20,954 nt of DNA, from positions 1 through 20,954 of the forward strand of contig CAVJWU010000026.1 of assembly GCA_963653535.1 (NCBI GenBank), in the 5' to 3' direction. A program made the translations under genes and the position numbers. The notes under the pieces are model-generated. The model was not told where the DNA came from. It did no database searches and saw nothing but the letters and a program-made list of their open reading frames with translations. This DNA is from UBA3210 sp963653535. Its GTDB lineage: Bacteria; Bacillota_I; Bacilli_A; RFN20; CAG-449. How positions within the stretch are numbered: the first letter of the stretch is position 1; each line of letters starts with the position of its first letter. Shown piece by piece: positions 7,984 through 15,710 of the stretch.

Positions 7984-8512
7984 TGAAGAAAAAAAGACAG
8001 ATTTCATCAGTGAATCTGAAGAAATTGAAGATGTAAAAGATATTAAAGATGATATCTTACGTTATACCAATAATAAATTATCTTATTGGTTGTGTTTATT
8101 AGCAATTGTATTTAATGTAGCTAATTTCCTTATTTGTTATAAAGTAAATAGTAACCAAAGTAGTTCAATTACAAATTATAAATTAGGATTTGATTTATTA
8201 ATTAATGTTATTCTGATTATTGCTTTCTTCTTATTAGCGGAAAAAACAAAAGCTTATAACAAAAAATCAAGTTATTATTGTATCGGTTTTGGTGCTTTCC
8301 AAATTGTAAGAATATTCTTTATTCCGTTATCATATTATTTAACTAATCTTGATGTTAGTGAAACTGCATATGGTTTAGATGTTGGTAGCTTTATTTGGTG
8401 TATTGTTTTATTAGTTTGTTCTTCTGCTTCATTAATTGCTGCAGCATTAATTAATTTAAAGAAATGCGATACATTAAATAAACATTTAAAAAAGATTGGA
8501 GCGATTGATTAA
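7976..8512 (+). CDS. Unknown four-helix membrane protein in the importer operon
   Basis: I do not recognise this family. The product has 178 residues from ATG 7976. It begins with a roughly 30-residue acidic, lysine-containing cytoplasmic region, followed by hydrophobic segments at about 36-55, 71-88, 100-121 and 136-160 and a short basic tail. An in-frame GTG at 7961 would add five residues, but the G-rich stretch GGGGTGG (7963-7969) looks like the ribosome site, 6 bases before the ATG. The gene overlaps the end of the previous membrane-protein gene by 8 bases and ends 2 bases before the ATPase gene, which indicates coupled translation of the three products and suggests that they work together. 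Confidence 0.72.
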   Translation: MNNEEKKTDFISESEEIEDVKDIKDDILRYTNNKLSYWLCLLAIVFNVANFLICYKVNSNQSSSITNYKLGFDLLINVILIIAFFLLAEKTKAYNKKSSYYCIGFGAFQIVRIFFIPLSYYLTNLDVSETAYGLDVGSFIWCIVLLVCSSASLIAAALINLKKCDTLNKHLKKIGAID

Positions 8513-8514
8513 TT

Positions 8515-9624
8515 ATGGCAGAATTAAGACTAGAACATATTAAAAAAGTTTATGATGGTGGCGTCTTAGCTGTTGAAGATTTCGATATCGATATTCAAGA
8601 TGGAGAATTCATTGTTATCGTCGGTCCATCAGGTTGTGGTAAATCTACAACTTTAAGAATGATTGCAGGTCTAGAAGATATTACTGATGGACATGCATAT
8701 TTAATTGAACAAGCAACTGAAGATAAAGAAGAATTTAATAAAGAAATTACAAATCTTCCTTCAAAAGATAGAGATATGGCAATGGTTTTCCAAAACTATG
8801 CTTTATACGCTCACATGACTATTTATCAAAACATGGCTTTCTCTTTAACTTTAAGAAAAACTGATAAAGTTGAAATCCACAAAAAGGTTATGCATGCGGC
8901 TGAAATCTTAGATTTAACAACTCAATTAAATAAAAAACCTAAACAATTATCTGGTGGTCAACGTCAAAGAGTTGCTTTAGGCAGAGCTATTGTTAGAAAT
9001 CCTAGAGTCTTCTTATTTGATGAACCTTTATCAAACCTTGATGCTAAATTAAGAGTTTCTATGAGACGTGAAGTTAAATTATTACACCAAAAATTAGGTG
9101 CAACAATGATTTATGTTACTCACGACCAAGTTGAAGCTTTAACTCTTGCTGATAGAATCGTAGTTATGTCTATGGGTAAAGTTCAACAAATTGGTACTCC
9201 ATTACAAGTTTATTCAGATCCAAACAATGTATTCGTTGCTTCATTTATTGGTAACCCTCCAATGAACTTCATTGAAGGAACAGTCGATGAAAAAGGCACA
9301 TTTATTTGCAAAGATTTCTCTTACAAATTAGATGAAAAGAGAACTGCATTATTAAAAGATCATGGATATTGTGGAACTGGTAAAGAATTAATCTTAGGTA
9401 TCCGTCCAGAACACTTCCTTCCTGGTGAAGATTTAAGAATCACTAATGAATTATTAGAACATATGGGTCCAGCAACATTATTCCATTGTTACGTTGGAGA
9501 TACCAAAATGCAAGTCAAATTACCTGGTTGGTTAGATTATGATGATGGTGCAGAATTCCATGTATCATTTAATCAAGATATGGTCTGCTTCTTTGATAAA
9601 GAAACAGAAGATAGAATTCGTTAA
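8515..9624 (+). CDS. ABC sugar importer ATPase, MsmX/UgpC type
   Basis: This 369-residue cytoplasmic ATPase has every expected motif in order: Walker A GPSGCGKSTT (37-46), Q-loop QNYALYAHM, signature LSGGQRQR (145-152), Walker B FLFDEP (166-171), D-loop SNLDAKL and the switch histidine in VTHDQ (H203). The C-terminal region from about 240 has the regulatory MOBE/OB-like fold typical of the MsmX, MalK and UgpC group, which powers CUT1 importers. In many Firmicutes one MsmX serves several importers and is encoded elsewhere; here it is embedded in the operon. Start ATG 8515 is 2 bases after the previous stop, with only a distant GGAG (8498-8501), so translational coupling is likely. Confidence 0.95.
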   Translation: MAELRLEHIKKVYDGGVLAVEDFDIDIQDGEFIVIVGPSGCGKSTTLRMIAGLEDITDGHAYLIEQATEDKEEFNKEITNLPSKDRDMAMVFQNYALYAHMTIYQNMAFSLTLRKTDKVEIHKKVMHAAEILDLTTQLNKKPKQLSGGQRQRVALGRAIVRNPRVFLFDEPLSNLDAKLRVSMRREVKLLHQKLGATMIYVTHDQVEALTLADRIVVMSMGKVQQIGTPLQVYSDPNNVFVASFIGNPPMNFIEGTVDEKGTFICKDFSYKLDEKRTALLKDHGYCGTGKELILGIRPEHFLPGEDLRITNELLEHMGPATLFHCYVGDTKMQVKLPGWLDYDDGAEFHVSFNQDMVCFFDKETEDRIR

Positions 9625-9638
9625 GGAGGTCGCTAAAA

Positions 9639-10247
9639 ATGAGTTTTTCTGAAAAATTAAAATTCTCTTTAAGAAAATTAGCTATTTCTTTAAAAAGAAA
9701 CTATTATGTTATTCCAATGTTAGTTATTGGTATTACAATCTTTGTCATCATGTGTTCATTATCAGCAATATCATCAGTTATTACTAGATATGCTGGTAAT
9801 ACAGATTATGCACTTGCTCCATACTCAGCAATTTTTGAATTCTGTGTTTGCTTATTAACAATTCTAGGTGGAGTTGCTTATATTAACTATGCATTTGTTG
9901 GATATGGTAAGAAAAGACCTCTTTATATGATGATTATTTTCTTGGTCTTATTTGCAGGATCAGTTGTATTATTATTCTTAATTTATAAAGGTATTACACC
10001 AAGTTATCAAGGCGATATTGAAACTTATAATGCCGCTATTGCTGCAGGTGACCAATCTGTTATTGCTGAATATAGCGTTTTCGTAGCGAAAGGTAGTAAA
10101 ACATTTACATTACTTGTTTGGCATATTGTTTTATGCTTATTATCAATCGTTCTTGTTATTACTGCTCCATTTGTTCAAGCAGCATTAAAGAAAGTTAAAT
10201 TTAAAAATATATCAAGTGCTGGTTCAACTACATCTGATAAAGAATAA
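9639..10247 (+). CDS. Unknown four-helix membrane protein downstream of the ATPase
   Basis: I do not recognise this family. The product has 202 residues, with a strongly basic cytoplasmic N-terminus (about 1-20, KLKFSLRKLAISLKRN), hydrophobic segments at about 23-47, 63-86, 94-117 and 156-180, an acidic extracellular loop at about 118-150, and a Lys/Ser/Thr tail. A very good ribosome site (AAGGAGG from 9623) overlaps the stop codon of the ATPase gene. Gene order places it with another membrane protein directly after the ATPase, mirroring the pair directly before it. This arrangement suggests, but does not prove, an accessory function for the importer. Confidence 0.75.
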   Translation: MSFSEKLKFSLRKLAISLKRNYYVIPMLVIGITIFVIMCSLSAISSVITRYAGNTDYALAPYSAIFEFCVCLLTILGGVAYINYAFVGYGKKRPLYMMIIFLVLFAGSVVLLFLIYKGITPSYQGDIETYNAAIAAGDQSVIAEYSVFVAKGSKTFTLLVWHIVLCLLSIVLVITAPFVQAALKKVKFKNISSAGSTTSDKE

Positions 10248-10262
10248 TTAGAAAGGGTAATA

Positions 10263-10808
10263 ATGAAGAAAAAGACAAAAGAAGAGATAGCCCAAGCAAA
10301 AGAAATTGAAAATTATCAAAAAAATAGTTTTTTGAGTAAAATTCCTTATTGGGTGAAAGCAGTACTTATTAAATATTGGTTTTTCGGTGTTATTTGCTTC
10401 TTTGTCCTTATGGGACTAGGCCTAGTTATTTCGAATCCCCTTGATAGAATTGTCGTCTGTGGATTATTAGGTGGCATGATTACCGATGTTGTCACTGATA
10501 ATATCTTAATTATGATTGAATCCTCAGAACGTGAATCACAATGGTTCATGATTTATAAAAAACCTAAATCGGTATTATCACTAGTTGTTAATTTAGTTTA
10601 TTGTTTAGCGTTATTCTTCGGATGTAGCGAACTAATGACTTTAATTATTTCTACATACAGTGATAAAACAATCTGGTTCTTACAAGAACCTTGTTCTCAA
10701 GCTTTAGTTTTAATTATTGTTGATATGGCATTTATTGGAATTAAGGATTTAATTCTATATGAATTAATCAAACATAATTACATAAAGCCAAAAAAAAATA
10801 GTAAATAA
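10263..10808 (+). CDS. Unknown four-helix membrane protein before the GH28 gene
   Basis: I do not recognise this family. The 181-residue product has a charged N-terminal region (about 1-25) that could form a short amphipathic helix, hydrophobic segments at about 36-57, 62-84, 103-128 and 145-165, and a lysine-rich tail. Between the second and third segments is a polar, charged cytoplasmic stretch (SSERESQWFMIYKKPKS) that could contact soluble partners. It lies 15 bases after the previous membrane-protein gene and 21 bases before the exo-polygalacturonase gene. A shadow reading frame on the other strand inside it is not a gene. The role is unknown; operon membership links it to oligogalacturonide uptake. 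Confidence 0.75.
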   Translation: MKKKTKEEIAQAKEIENYQKNSFLSKIPYWVKAVLIKYWFFGVICFFVLMGLGLVISNPLDRIVVCGLLGGMITDVVTDNILIMIESSERESQWFMIYKKPKSVLSLVVNLVYCLALFFGCSELMTLIISTYSDKTIWFLQEPCSQALVLIIVDMAFIGIKDLILYELIKHNYIKPKKNSK

Positions 10809-10829
10809 AATTAAGGAGTTTAAATTTAT

Positions 10830-12347
10830 ATGAAATTAATATTTGTTTCTTGCGTCAGCGCAACTTTTGATTTAGATAACAATTGCATCTATTATGCAGA
10901 TAAAGCATACGATGTAACGTTAAATGGAAAGAAGGTCCTCACTGATGTAAGGACAAATATTTTTTCTTTATTTGATTTAGAACCACAAACTGAATACGTT
11001 GTTGAAGTTAATGGTGAAAAAGTCGAATTCAAAACTGATGCAGTAAGTGAAGTATTATCTTCTAAAGGAATTGATAATACTGGTAAAACTAATGTAACTA
11101 AAGATTTACAAGCATTAATTGATTCTGCTCATGATGGAGCGTTAATTAATATTGAACCTGGTACATATTATTTCACATCTTTAAAATTAAAATCTAATAC
11201 TACTTTTAATTTAAAAAAGGGTGCAACACTATCTGCTAGTATTGATATAAGTGAGTATGAAGAACTCGAAGGTGAAGTTACTTTACCTAACGGAGAAGTA
11301 GTTCAATACGGTTCTTGGGAAGGTAGCCCAGCTAAAATGAAACTCTCTCTTATCAATGCTATTGACGCTCATGACGTCAAGTTAGTTGGTCAAGGAATTA
11401 TTGATGGTAGAGCGCAACTTGGTCCATGGTGGATTGATGTTAAGAATTTACCATATGTAAGACCTCATATCTTATTCTATGTACAATCTAAAAATATCTA
11501 TACTCAAGGTATCACAGTAAAGAATTCTCCTCAATGGACTATTCATCCTTATTTCTGCCAAGATTTAGGATATTATGATATCTACATTGAAAATCCTAAG
11601 ATTTCACCAAATACTGATGGATTAGATCCACAATGTTGTAAAAACGTTGATATTATCGGAGTACATTTCTCAGTTGGTGATGATTGCATTGCAATTAAAT
11701 CTGGTAAAATGTATATCGGTCAAAAATATAAAACACCATGTGAAAAAATTACAATTAGAAACTGCATTATGCAATATGGCCACGGCGCGGTTGTTCTAGG
11801 TAGTGAAATGTCAGGTGGCATTAGAGATTTAGTCGTTGAAAATTGTATTTTTGATCACACTGATCGTGGCTTAAGAATTAAGACTCGTAGAGGTAGAGGT
11901 AATACTGCAGTTATTGATGACGTTACATTTAAAAACATCTTAATGAAGAATGTTCTTTCTCCAATTACTGTCAATATGTTCTATTTCTGTGATCCAGATG
12001 GTAAGACTGAATATGTATGGTCAAAAGAAAAATTACCTGTTGATGAAAGAACTCCTTACTTAGGTAAATTCACTTTCCAAGATATTCTTGCAGAAGATTG
12101 TGAATATACAGCAGGATATTTCTATGGATTACCTGAAATGCCTATTGGTGAAGTTAATATCAAAAATTCCACATTCATCTTTAAAGAAGATGCAGGAAGT
12201 GGAACACCAGTTATGATGACTAATGCAGAAGTATGTTCAAAACGTGGTTTTATATTTAAGAATGTTCATAAATTTAATATTGAAAATGTCAAAATGGTTG
12301 GCCAAGACGGACCTATTTATGAAAGTGATGGAACTGAAGTAAAATAA
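10830..12347 (+). CDS. GH28 exo-polygalacturonase, intracellular
   Basis: This 505-residue family 28 glycoside hydrolase cleaves alpha-1,4-galacturonosyl bonds. An N-terminal fibronectin-III-like segment (about 1-75) precedes the right-handed beta-helix, an arrangement seen in exo-acting GH28 enzymes. The catalytic blocks are all present: NTDG (261-264, D263), GDDC (D284, D285), GHG (317-319, H318) and RIK (R349, K351). There is no signal peptide or lipobox, so it should act in the cytoplasm on imported oligogalacturonides and release galacturonate, which feeds UxaC encoded downstream. AAGGAG at 10813-10818 precedes ATG 10830. Its stop overlaps the next start (TAATG). Exo action is inferred from the domain layout and location; endo action cannot be strictly excluded. 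Confidence 0.92.
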   Translation: MKLIFVSCVSATFDLDNNCIYYADKAYDVTLNGKKVLTDVRTNIFSLFDLEPQTEYVVEVNGEKVEFKTDAVSEVLSSKGIDNTGKTNVTKDLQALIDSAHDGALINIEPGTYYFTSLKLKSNTTFNLKKGATLSASIDISEYEELEGEVTLPNGEVVQYGSWEGSPAKMKLSLINAIDAHDVKLVGQGIIDGRAQLGPWWIDVKNLPYVRPHILFYVQSKNIYTQGITVKNSPQWTIHPYFCQDLGYYDIYIENPKISPNTDGLDPQCCKNVDIIGVHFSVGDDCIAIKSGKMYIGQKYKTPCEKITIRNCIMQYGHGAVVLGSEMSGGIRDLVVENCIFDHTDRGLRIKTRRGRGNTAVIDDVTFKNILMKNVLSPITVNMFYFCDPDGKTEYVWSKEKLPVDERTPYLGKFTFQDILAEDCEYTAGYFYGLPEMPIGEVNIKNSTFIFKEDAGSGTPVMMTNAEVCSKRGFIFKNVHKFNIENVKMVGQDGPIYESDGTEVK

Positions 12348-12901
12348 TGGCTGATGAAGTAAAAGCTTATTTAGTCATTTCCAAAGATTTTGACAATTTA
12401 AACATTCTACAAAAAATGATATTTCTAATTACTAAATTAAATTTATCATTAAATAATGAGGAAGGATTTATTCCTCTTGAACTACCTTATAATGAACTGA
12501 CCAAATTAAGCGTATCGATTAAAACAATCGCACACGACTTAAATTTAGATGGCATAGGTTTATGCGTTGTTCCTTGTTTTGGAACAAAGATTAAAGAATT
12601 AATACCTTTAAATAAATATGATTTCTATTATTTATATGATGAAGTATTTAAAGGTGTTACTAAAGGAGAAATTGAAGTTAAAAAGGTTACTTCAATACTT
12701 GAAAACATTAGCAAAGAAACACTTGAAACAATTCAAAATTATATTCGATTTGATCAATCTGTTTCTTTAACTGGGGAATATATGTTCGCGCATAGGAATA
12801 CAATTAATTACCGCGTGAACAAATTTAATTCAATTACGCAAATAAATATAAGACAAATGCATAATGCAATATTTGTTTCATATATTATTTCGCTAATGTA
12901 A
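12347..12901 (+). CDS. Small transcription regulator with PucR/CdaR-type helix-turn-helix
   Basis: The C-terminal part of this 184-residue protein (about 124-183) matches the PucR C-terminal HTH domain (HTH_30): a conserved helix ahead of MFAHRNTINYRVNKF (146-160), with the hallmark HRNT..YR, followed by a hydrophobic helix. The N-terminal roughly 120 residues match nothing I recognise. PucR and CdaR proteins are normally 350-550 residues with sensor and GGDEF-like domains, so this is a compact form. CdaR-type proteins respond to sugar acids, which fits a uronate locus. The start codon overlaps the GH28 stop by one base, so the two are translated in tandem. The conserved Arg150 is read from AGG, showing that AGG means Arg here. 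Confidence 0.75.
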   Translation: MADEVKAYLVISKDFDNLNILQKMIFLITKLNLSLNNEEGFIPLELPYNELTKLSVSIKTIAHDLNLDGIGLCVVPCFGTKIKELIPLNKYDFYYLYDEVFKGVTKGEIEVKKVTSILENISKETLETIQNYIRFDQSVSLTGEYMFAHRNTINYRVNKFNSITQINIRQMHNAIFVSYIISLM

Positions 12902-12911
12902 AGGAGAGATT

Positions 12912-13577
12912 ATGTTAAGCGTTGATGAAATATATGAAGAGATTAAACGTGAAATTATTAATCTCGATTTAGTCCCTGGAAGTAAGGTTACTGAATCATT
13001 TTTAACAAATAAGTTCCACATCTCTCGAACTCCAATTAGAAGTGTTATTTCACGTTTAGAAAAAGATAATCTAGTTGTTGTTACACCTAAAAAAGGAACT
13101 TATGTAAGTAAGATTACTCTCGAAAATGTTTCGGATTATATGAAGCTAAGAGTCATTGTGGAAACACATGTTCTTAGAAATGTATGTAAAACCATCACTC
13201 CTGAACAAATTGACGAATTAAAAGATATTATTGAAGAACAATCAAAAATTATTTCGATGGAACCAAGCATTGAAAAATCAAAAATGTTCTTCCATAACGA
13301 TAATTTATTTCATTCGACAATATTTAAATTCGGAAATTCGTTAGGATTATGGAAAATTATTCATTCAAATGCTATAACATTAAATAGAGTTAGAATTATG
13401 GCTAACTTGAGAGAAACAACACAGGTTGAAAACATCTACGAACAACATTACGCGATGCTTAAATGTTTAGAAAAACATGATGAAGAAAAGCTTGTTAAAA
13501 TCTTCACTCATCATATTGATGATGGTTTAGAAGGTATCAGTAGTGTTGTTGCAAAATACCATGATTATTTTATGTAG
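12912..13577 (+). CDS. GntR-family (FadR/FCD subfamily) transcription regulator
   Basis: This 221-residue regulator has an N-terminal winged helix-turn-helix (about 3-67; KVTESFLTNKFHISRTPIR, wing ending KKGTYVS) and a C-terminal all-helical FCD ligand domain (about 72-213). The residues that usually hold a metal in FCD domains can be placed: D130, H134, H179 and H201. Members of this subfamily (GntR, UxuR, ExuR, LldR) sense sugar acids or carboxylates and usually repress until the ligand binds. Two palindromic sites with core TTGTATACA upstream of the operon and of kdgA suit this family. A uronate-pathway intermediate as effector is inferred. AAAGGAGAG precedes ATG 12912. It ends in TAG. Confidence 0.92.
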   Translation: MLSVDEIYEEIKREIINLDLVPGSKVTESFLTNKFHISRTPIRSVISRLEKDNLVVVTPKKGTYVSKITLENVSDYMKLRVIVETHVLRNVCKTITPEQIDELKDIIEEQSKIISMEPSIEKSKMFFHNDNLFHSTIFKFGNSLGLWKIIHSNAITLNRVRIMANLRETTQVENIYEQHYAMLKCLEKHDEEKLVKIFTHHIDDGLEGISSVVAKYHDYFM

Positions 13578-13591
13578 GAGGAAAAAATAAC

Positions 13592-15004
13592 ATGAAAGAA
13601 TTTTTAGGGGAAGACTTTTTATTAGAAACAGAAACAGCAAAAAAGTTATATCATGAACATGCAAAAAAGATGCCTATTTATGATTATCACTGTCACTTAC
13701 CAATTAAAGAAATTTATGAAGATCGTAAATTTGAATCTGCAACAGATATTTGGTTAGTTGAAGGTCATTTTGGTGATCATTACAAATGGAGAGCAATGAG
13801 AAATAATGGTGTATCTGAACATTATATTACAGGTGATGCACCTAAGAAAGAAAAGTTCTTAAAATGGGCAGAAACAATCCCTTATACAGTTGGTAATCCA
13901 CTTTATCACTGGACTCACCTTGAATTAAAAAATTATTTTGGTATCACAGATATATTCTCACCAAAAACTGCAGAACATACTTATGATGTCATGAATGAAA
14001 AATTAAAAGGAATGTCTGCACGTAAGATTATTGAAATGAGCAACGTCGATACTTTATGTACAACAGACGATCCAATTGATGATTTACATTATCACGCATT
14101 ATTAAAAGAAGATAAATCATTCAAAGTACATGTTTATCCAGCTTTCCGTCCTGATAAAGTAATTAACATTGATTGGGATTCATTTGTTCCTTATATTGGT
14201 CAATTATCAAAAGTTGTTGGTTATGAAGTTAAAGATTTAGCAACATTAACTAAAGCATTAAAAGAAAGAATTGAATTCTTCCATGAACATGATTGTCGTG
14301 TTTCTGATCACGCATTAGACGTCGTAGTTTATGAAGAAACAACAGAAGAAAAAGTTGATGCAATTATTAAGAAAGCATTAAGAGGAGAAACATTAACTCC
14401 TTCTGAAGCTGCTCAATATAGAGGTTATATCATTGTCTTCTTAGGCAAAGAATATTCTCACCATGGTTGGGTCCAACAATATCATATTAAAGCTTTAAGA
14501 AATAATTCTGGTAGAATGATGGAAAAAGTCGGCGCAGATACTGGTTTTGACGCAATTAACGATGGCTCATTCGCACCAGCATTATCAAAGATTTTAAATA
14601 AACTTGATTCAACAAGTGAACTTCCTAAGACTATCTTATATTCATTAAACCCAGGTGATAATGAAGTTCTTGCAACTTTAGCGTTCTGCTTTGTTCAAGA
14701 AGGTGTTCCAGGCAAAATGCAACTTGGTTCTGCATGGTGGTTCTTAGATCAAAAAGATGGTATGGAAAAACAATTAACTGCCTTATCTAATTTAGGTTTA
14801 TTATCTAGATTTGTCGGCATGTTAACTGACTCAAGATCATTCTTAAGTTATACACGTCATGAATATTTCAGAAGAATTTTATGTAATAAATTAGGCCATT
14901 TAGTTGAAAATGGTGAATATCCAAACGACATGGAATTCTTAGGTAAAGTAGTCGAAGATATTTGCTTCAACAATGCAAAAGCATACTTCGATGCATCAAG
15001 ATAA
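13592..15004 (+). CDS. uxaC: Uronate isomerase
   Basis: UxaC converts D-galacturonate to D-tagaturonate and D-glucuronate to D-fructuronate in the cytoplasm. The 470 residues match the usual size. The N-terminal metal-site motif YDYHCHLP (His33 and His35) is followed by the family-typical DIWLVEGHFGDHYKWRAMRNNGV and later by DDP, SDH, HHGW and the ARRxF-like FRRILCNKLG region near the end. It would use galacturonate released by the GH28 enzyme three genes upstream. The next enzymes of this branch, tagaturonate reductase and altronate dehydratase, are not encoded in the window. AGGAGG at 13576-13581 precedes ATG 13592. Confidence 0.96.
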   Translation: MKEFLGEDFLLETETAKKLYHEHAKKMPIYDYHCHLPIKEIYEDRKFESATDIWLVEGHFGDHYKWRAMRNNGVSEHYITGDAPKKEKFLKWAETIPYTVGNPLYHWTHLELKNYFGITDIFSPKTAEHTYDVMNEKLKGMSARKIIEMSNVDTLCTTDDPIDDLHYHALLKEDKSFKVHVYPAFRPDKVINIDWDSFVPYIGQLSKVVGYEVKDLATLTKALKERIEFFHEHDCRVSDHALDVVVYEETTEEKVDAIIKKALRGETLTPSEAAQYRGYIIVFLGKEYSHHGWVQQYHIKALRNNSGRMMEKVGADTGFDAINDGSFAPALSKILNKLDSTSELPKTILYSLNPGDNEVLATLAFCFVQEGVPGKMQLGSAWWFLDQKDGMEKQLTALSNLGLLSRFVGMLTDSRSFLSYTRHEYFRRILCNKLGHLVENGEYPNDMEFLGKVVEDICFNNAKAYFDASR

Positions 15005-15005
15005 T

Positions 15006-15674
15006 ATGGTAACATTATTCTTATTTGGTGATTCAACTTGCCAAACAAACTTACAAGATACTTATCCCCAACATGGTTGGGGACAAGTTATTCCAGAATA
15101 TTTAAATGATGATGTAAGAGTAATTAATCTCGCTCGTAATGGTAGATCTACTAAAAGTTTTATAACTGAAGAAAGATATGAACCTGCCTTAAGAAATATT
15201 AAAAAAGGTGATTTCTTGTTCATTCAATTTGGTCATAATGATGAAAAAGAAGACGAAGCAAGAAAAACAGACCCTTGGACAACTTATCAAGATAATTTAA
15301 GATTTTTTATTTCAATCGCACGTAATGTCGGGGCAACACCTGTTCTTATTTCATCAATTTATAGAAGAAAATTTGTCGATGGAAAATTAGTTGATAATTG
15401 TCATTTAGATTTTCCTGCCGCGATGGAAGATTTAGCGAAAAAAGAAAATGTTATCTATGTTGATGGAACTAAATTAACTTACGATGCACTTAATAAAATT
15501 GGTGAAAAAGAATCGAGAAAATTCTTTATGAACTTTGATCCAAATATCTATGATAATTATTTAGAAGGTAAAGAAGATAATACACATTTAAGATATGAAG
15601 GAGCAAAATTCGTTTGTGATTTAATTGTTCCAGAATTAAAGAAACATCCTGAATTAGAAAAATTATTTAAATAA
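15006..15674 (+). CDS. SGNH/GDSL esterase, rhamnogalacturonan acetylesterase type
   Basis: This 222-residue SGNH hydrolase resembles CE12 rhamnogalacturonan acetylesterases (YesT/RhgT). Block I is FGDST (Ser10 nucleophile), block II NGRST (Gly46), block III GHND (76-79, Asn78), and block V DNTH supplies Asp191 and His194. The enzyme would remove acetyl groups from pectic oligosaccharides. No signal peptide is present, so it should act inside the cell. I chose ATG 15006, two bases after the uxaC stop, because the product then starts right at the first beta-strand (MVTLFLFGDS); an upstream in-frame ATG at 14973 would overlap uxaC. There is no clear ribosome site, so translation is likely coupled to uxaC. 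It is the last gene of the operon. Confidence 0.87.
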   Translation: MVTLFLFGDSTCQTNLQDTYPQHGWGQVIPEYLNDDVRVINLARNGRSTKSFITEERYEPALRNIKKGDFLFIQFGHNDEKEDEARKTDPWTTYQDNLRFFISIARNVGATPVLISSIYRRKFVDGKLVDNCHLDFPAAMEDLAKKENVIYVDGTKLTYDALNKIGEKESRKFFMNFDPNIYDNYLEGKEDNTHLRYEGAKFVCDLIVPELKKHPELEKLFK

Positions 15675-15675
15675 C

Positions 15676-15704
15676 AAAAGGGTAGCCAACTTGGCTACCC
15701 TTTT
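15676..15704. terminator. Bidirectional terminator between convergent operons
   Basis: A 12-bp perfect stem (AAAAGGGTAGCC at 15676-15687 with GGCTACCCTTTT at 15693-15704) has a 5-base loop. The A and T runs at its two edges let it terminate both the plus-strand pectin operon and the minus-strand pectinesterase gene. Confidence 0.9.
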
Positions 15705-15710
15705 AATTTC

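Noticed and set aside
12794..12796. AGG read as methionine, as known in one uncultured Bacilli clade
   Set aside because: This AGG encodes the conserved Arg of the HRNT motif in the PucR-type HTH, so the standard meaning fits.
14973..15005. Earlier start for the SGNH esterase overlapping uxaC
   Set aside because: It would add 11 residues ahead of the natural first strand of the SGNH fold and has no ribosome site.
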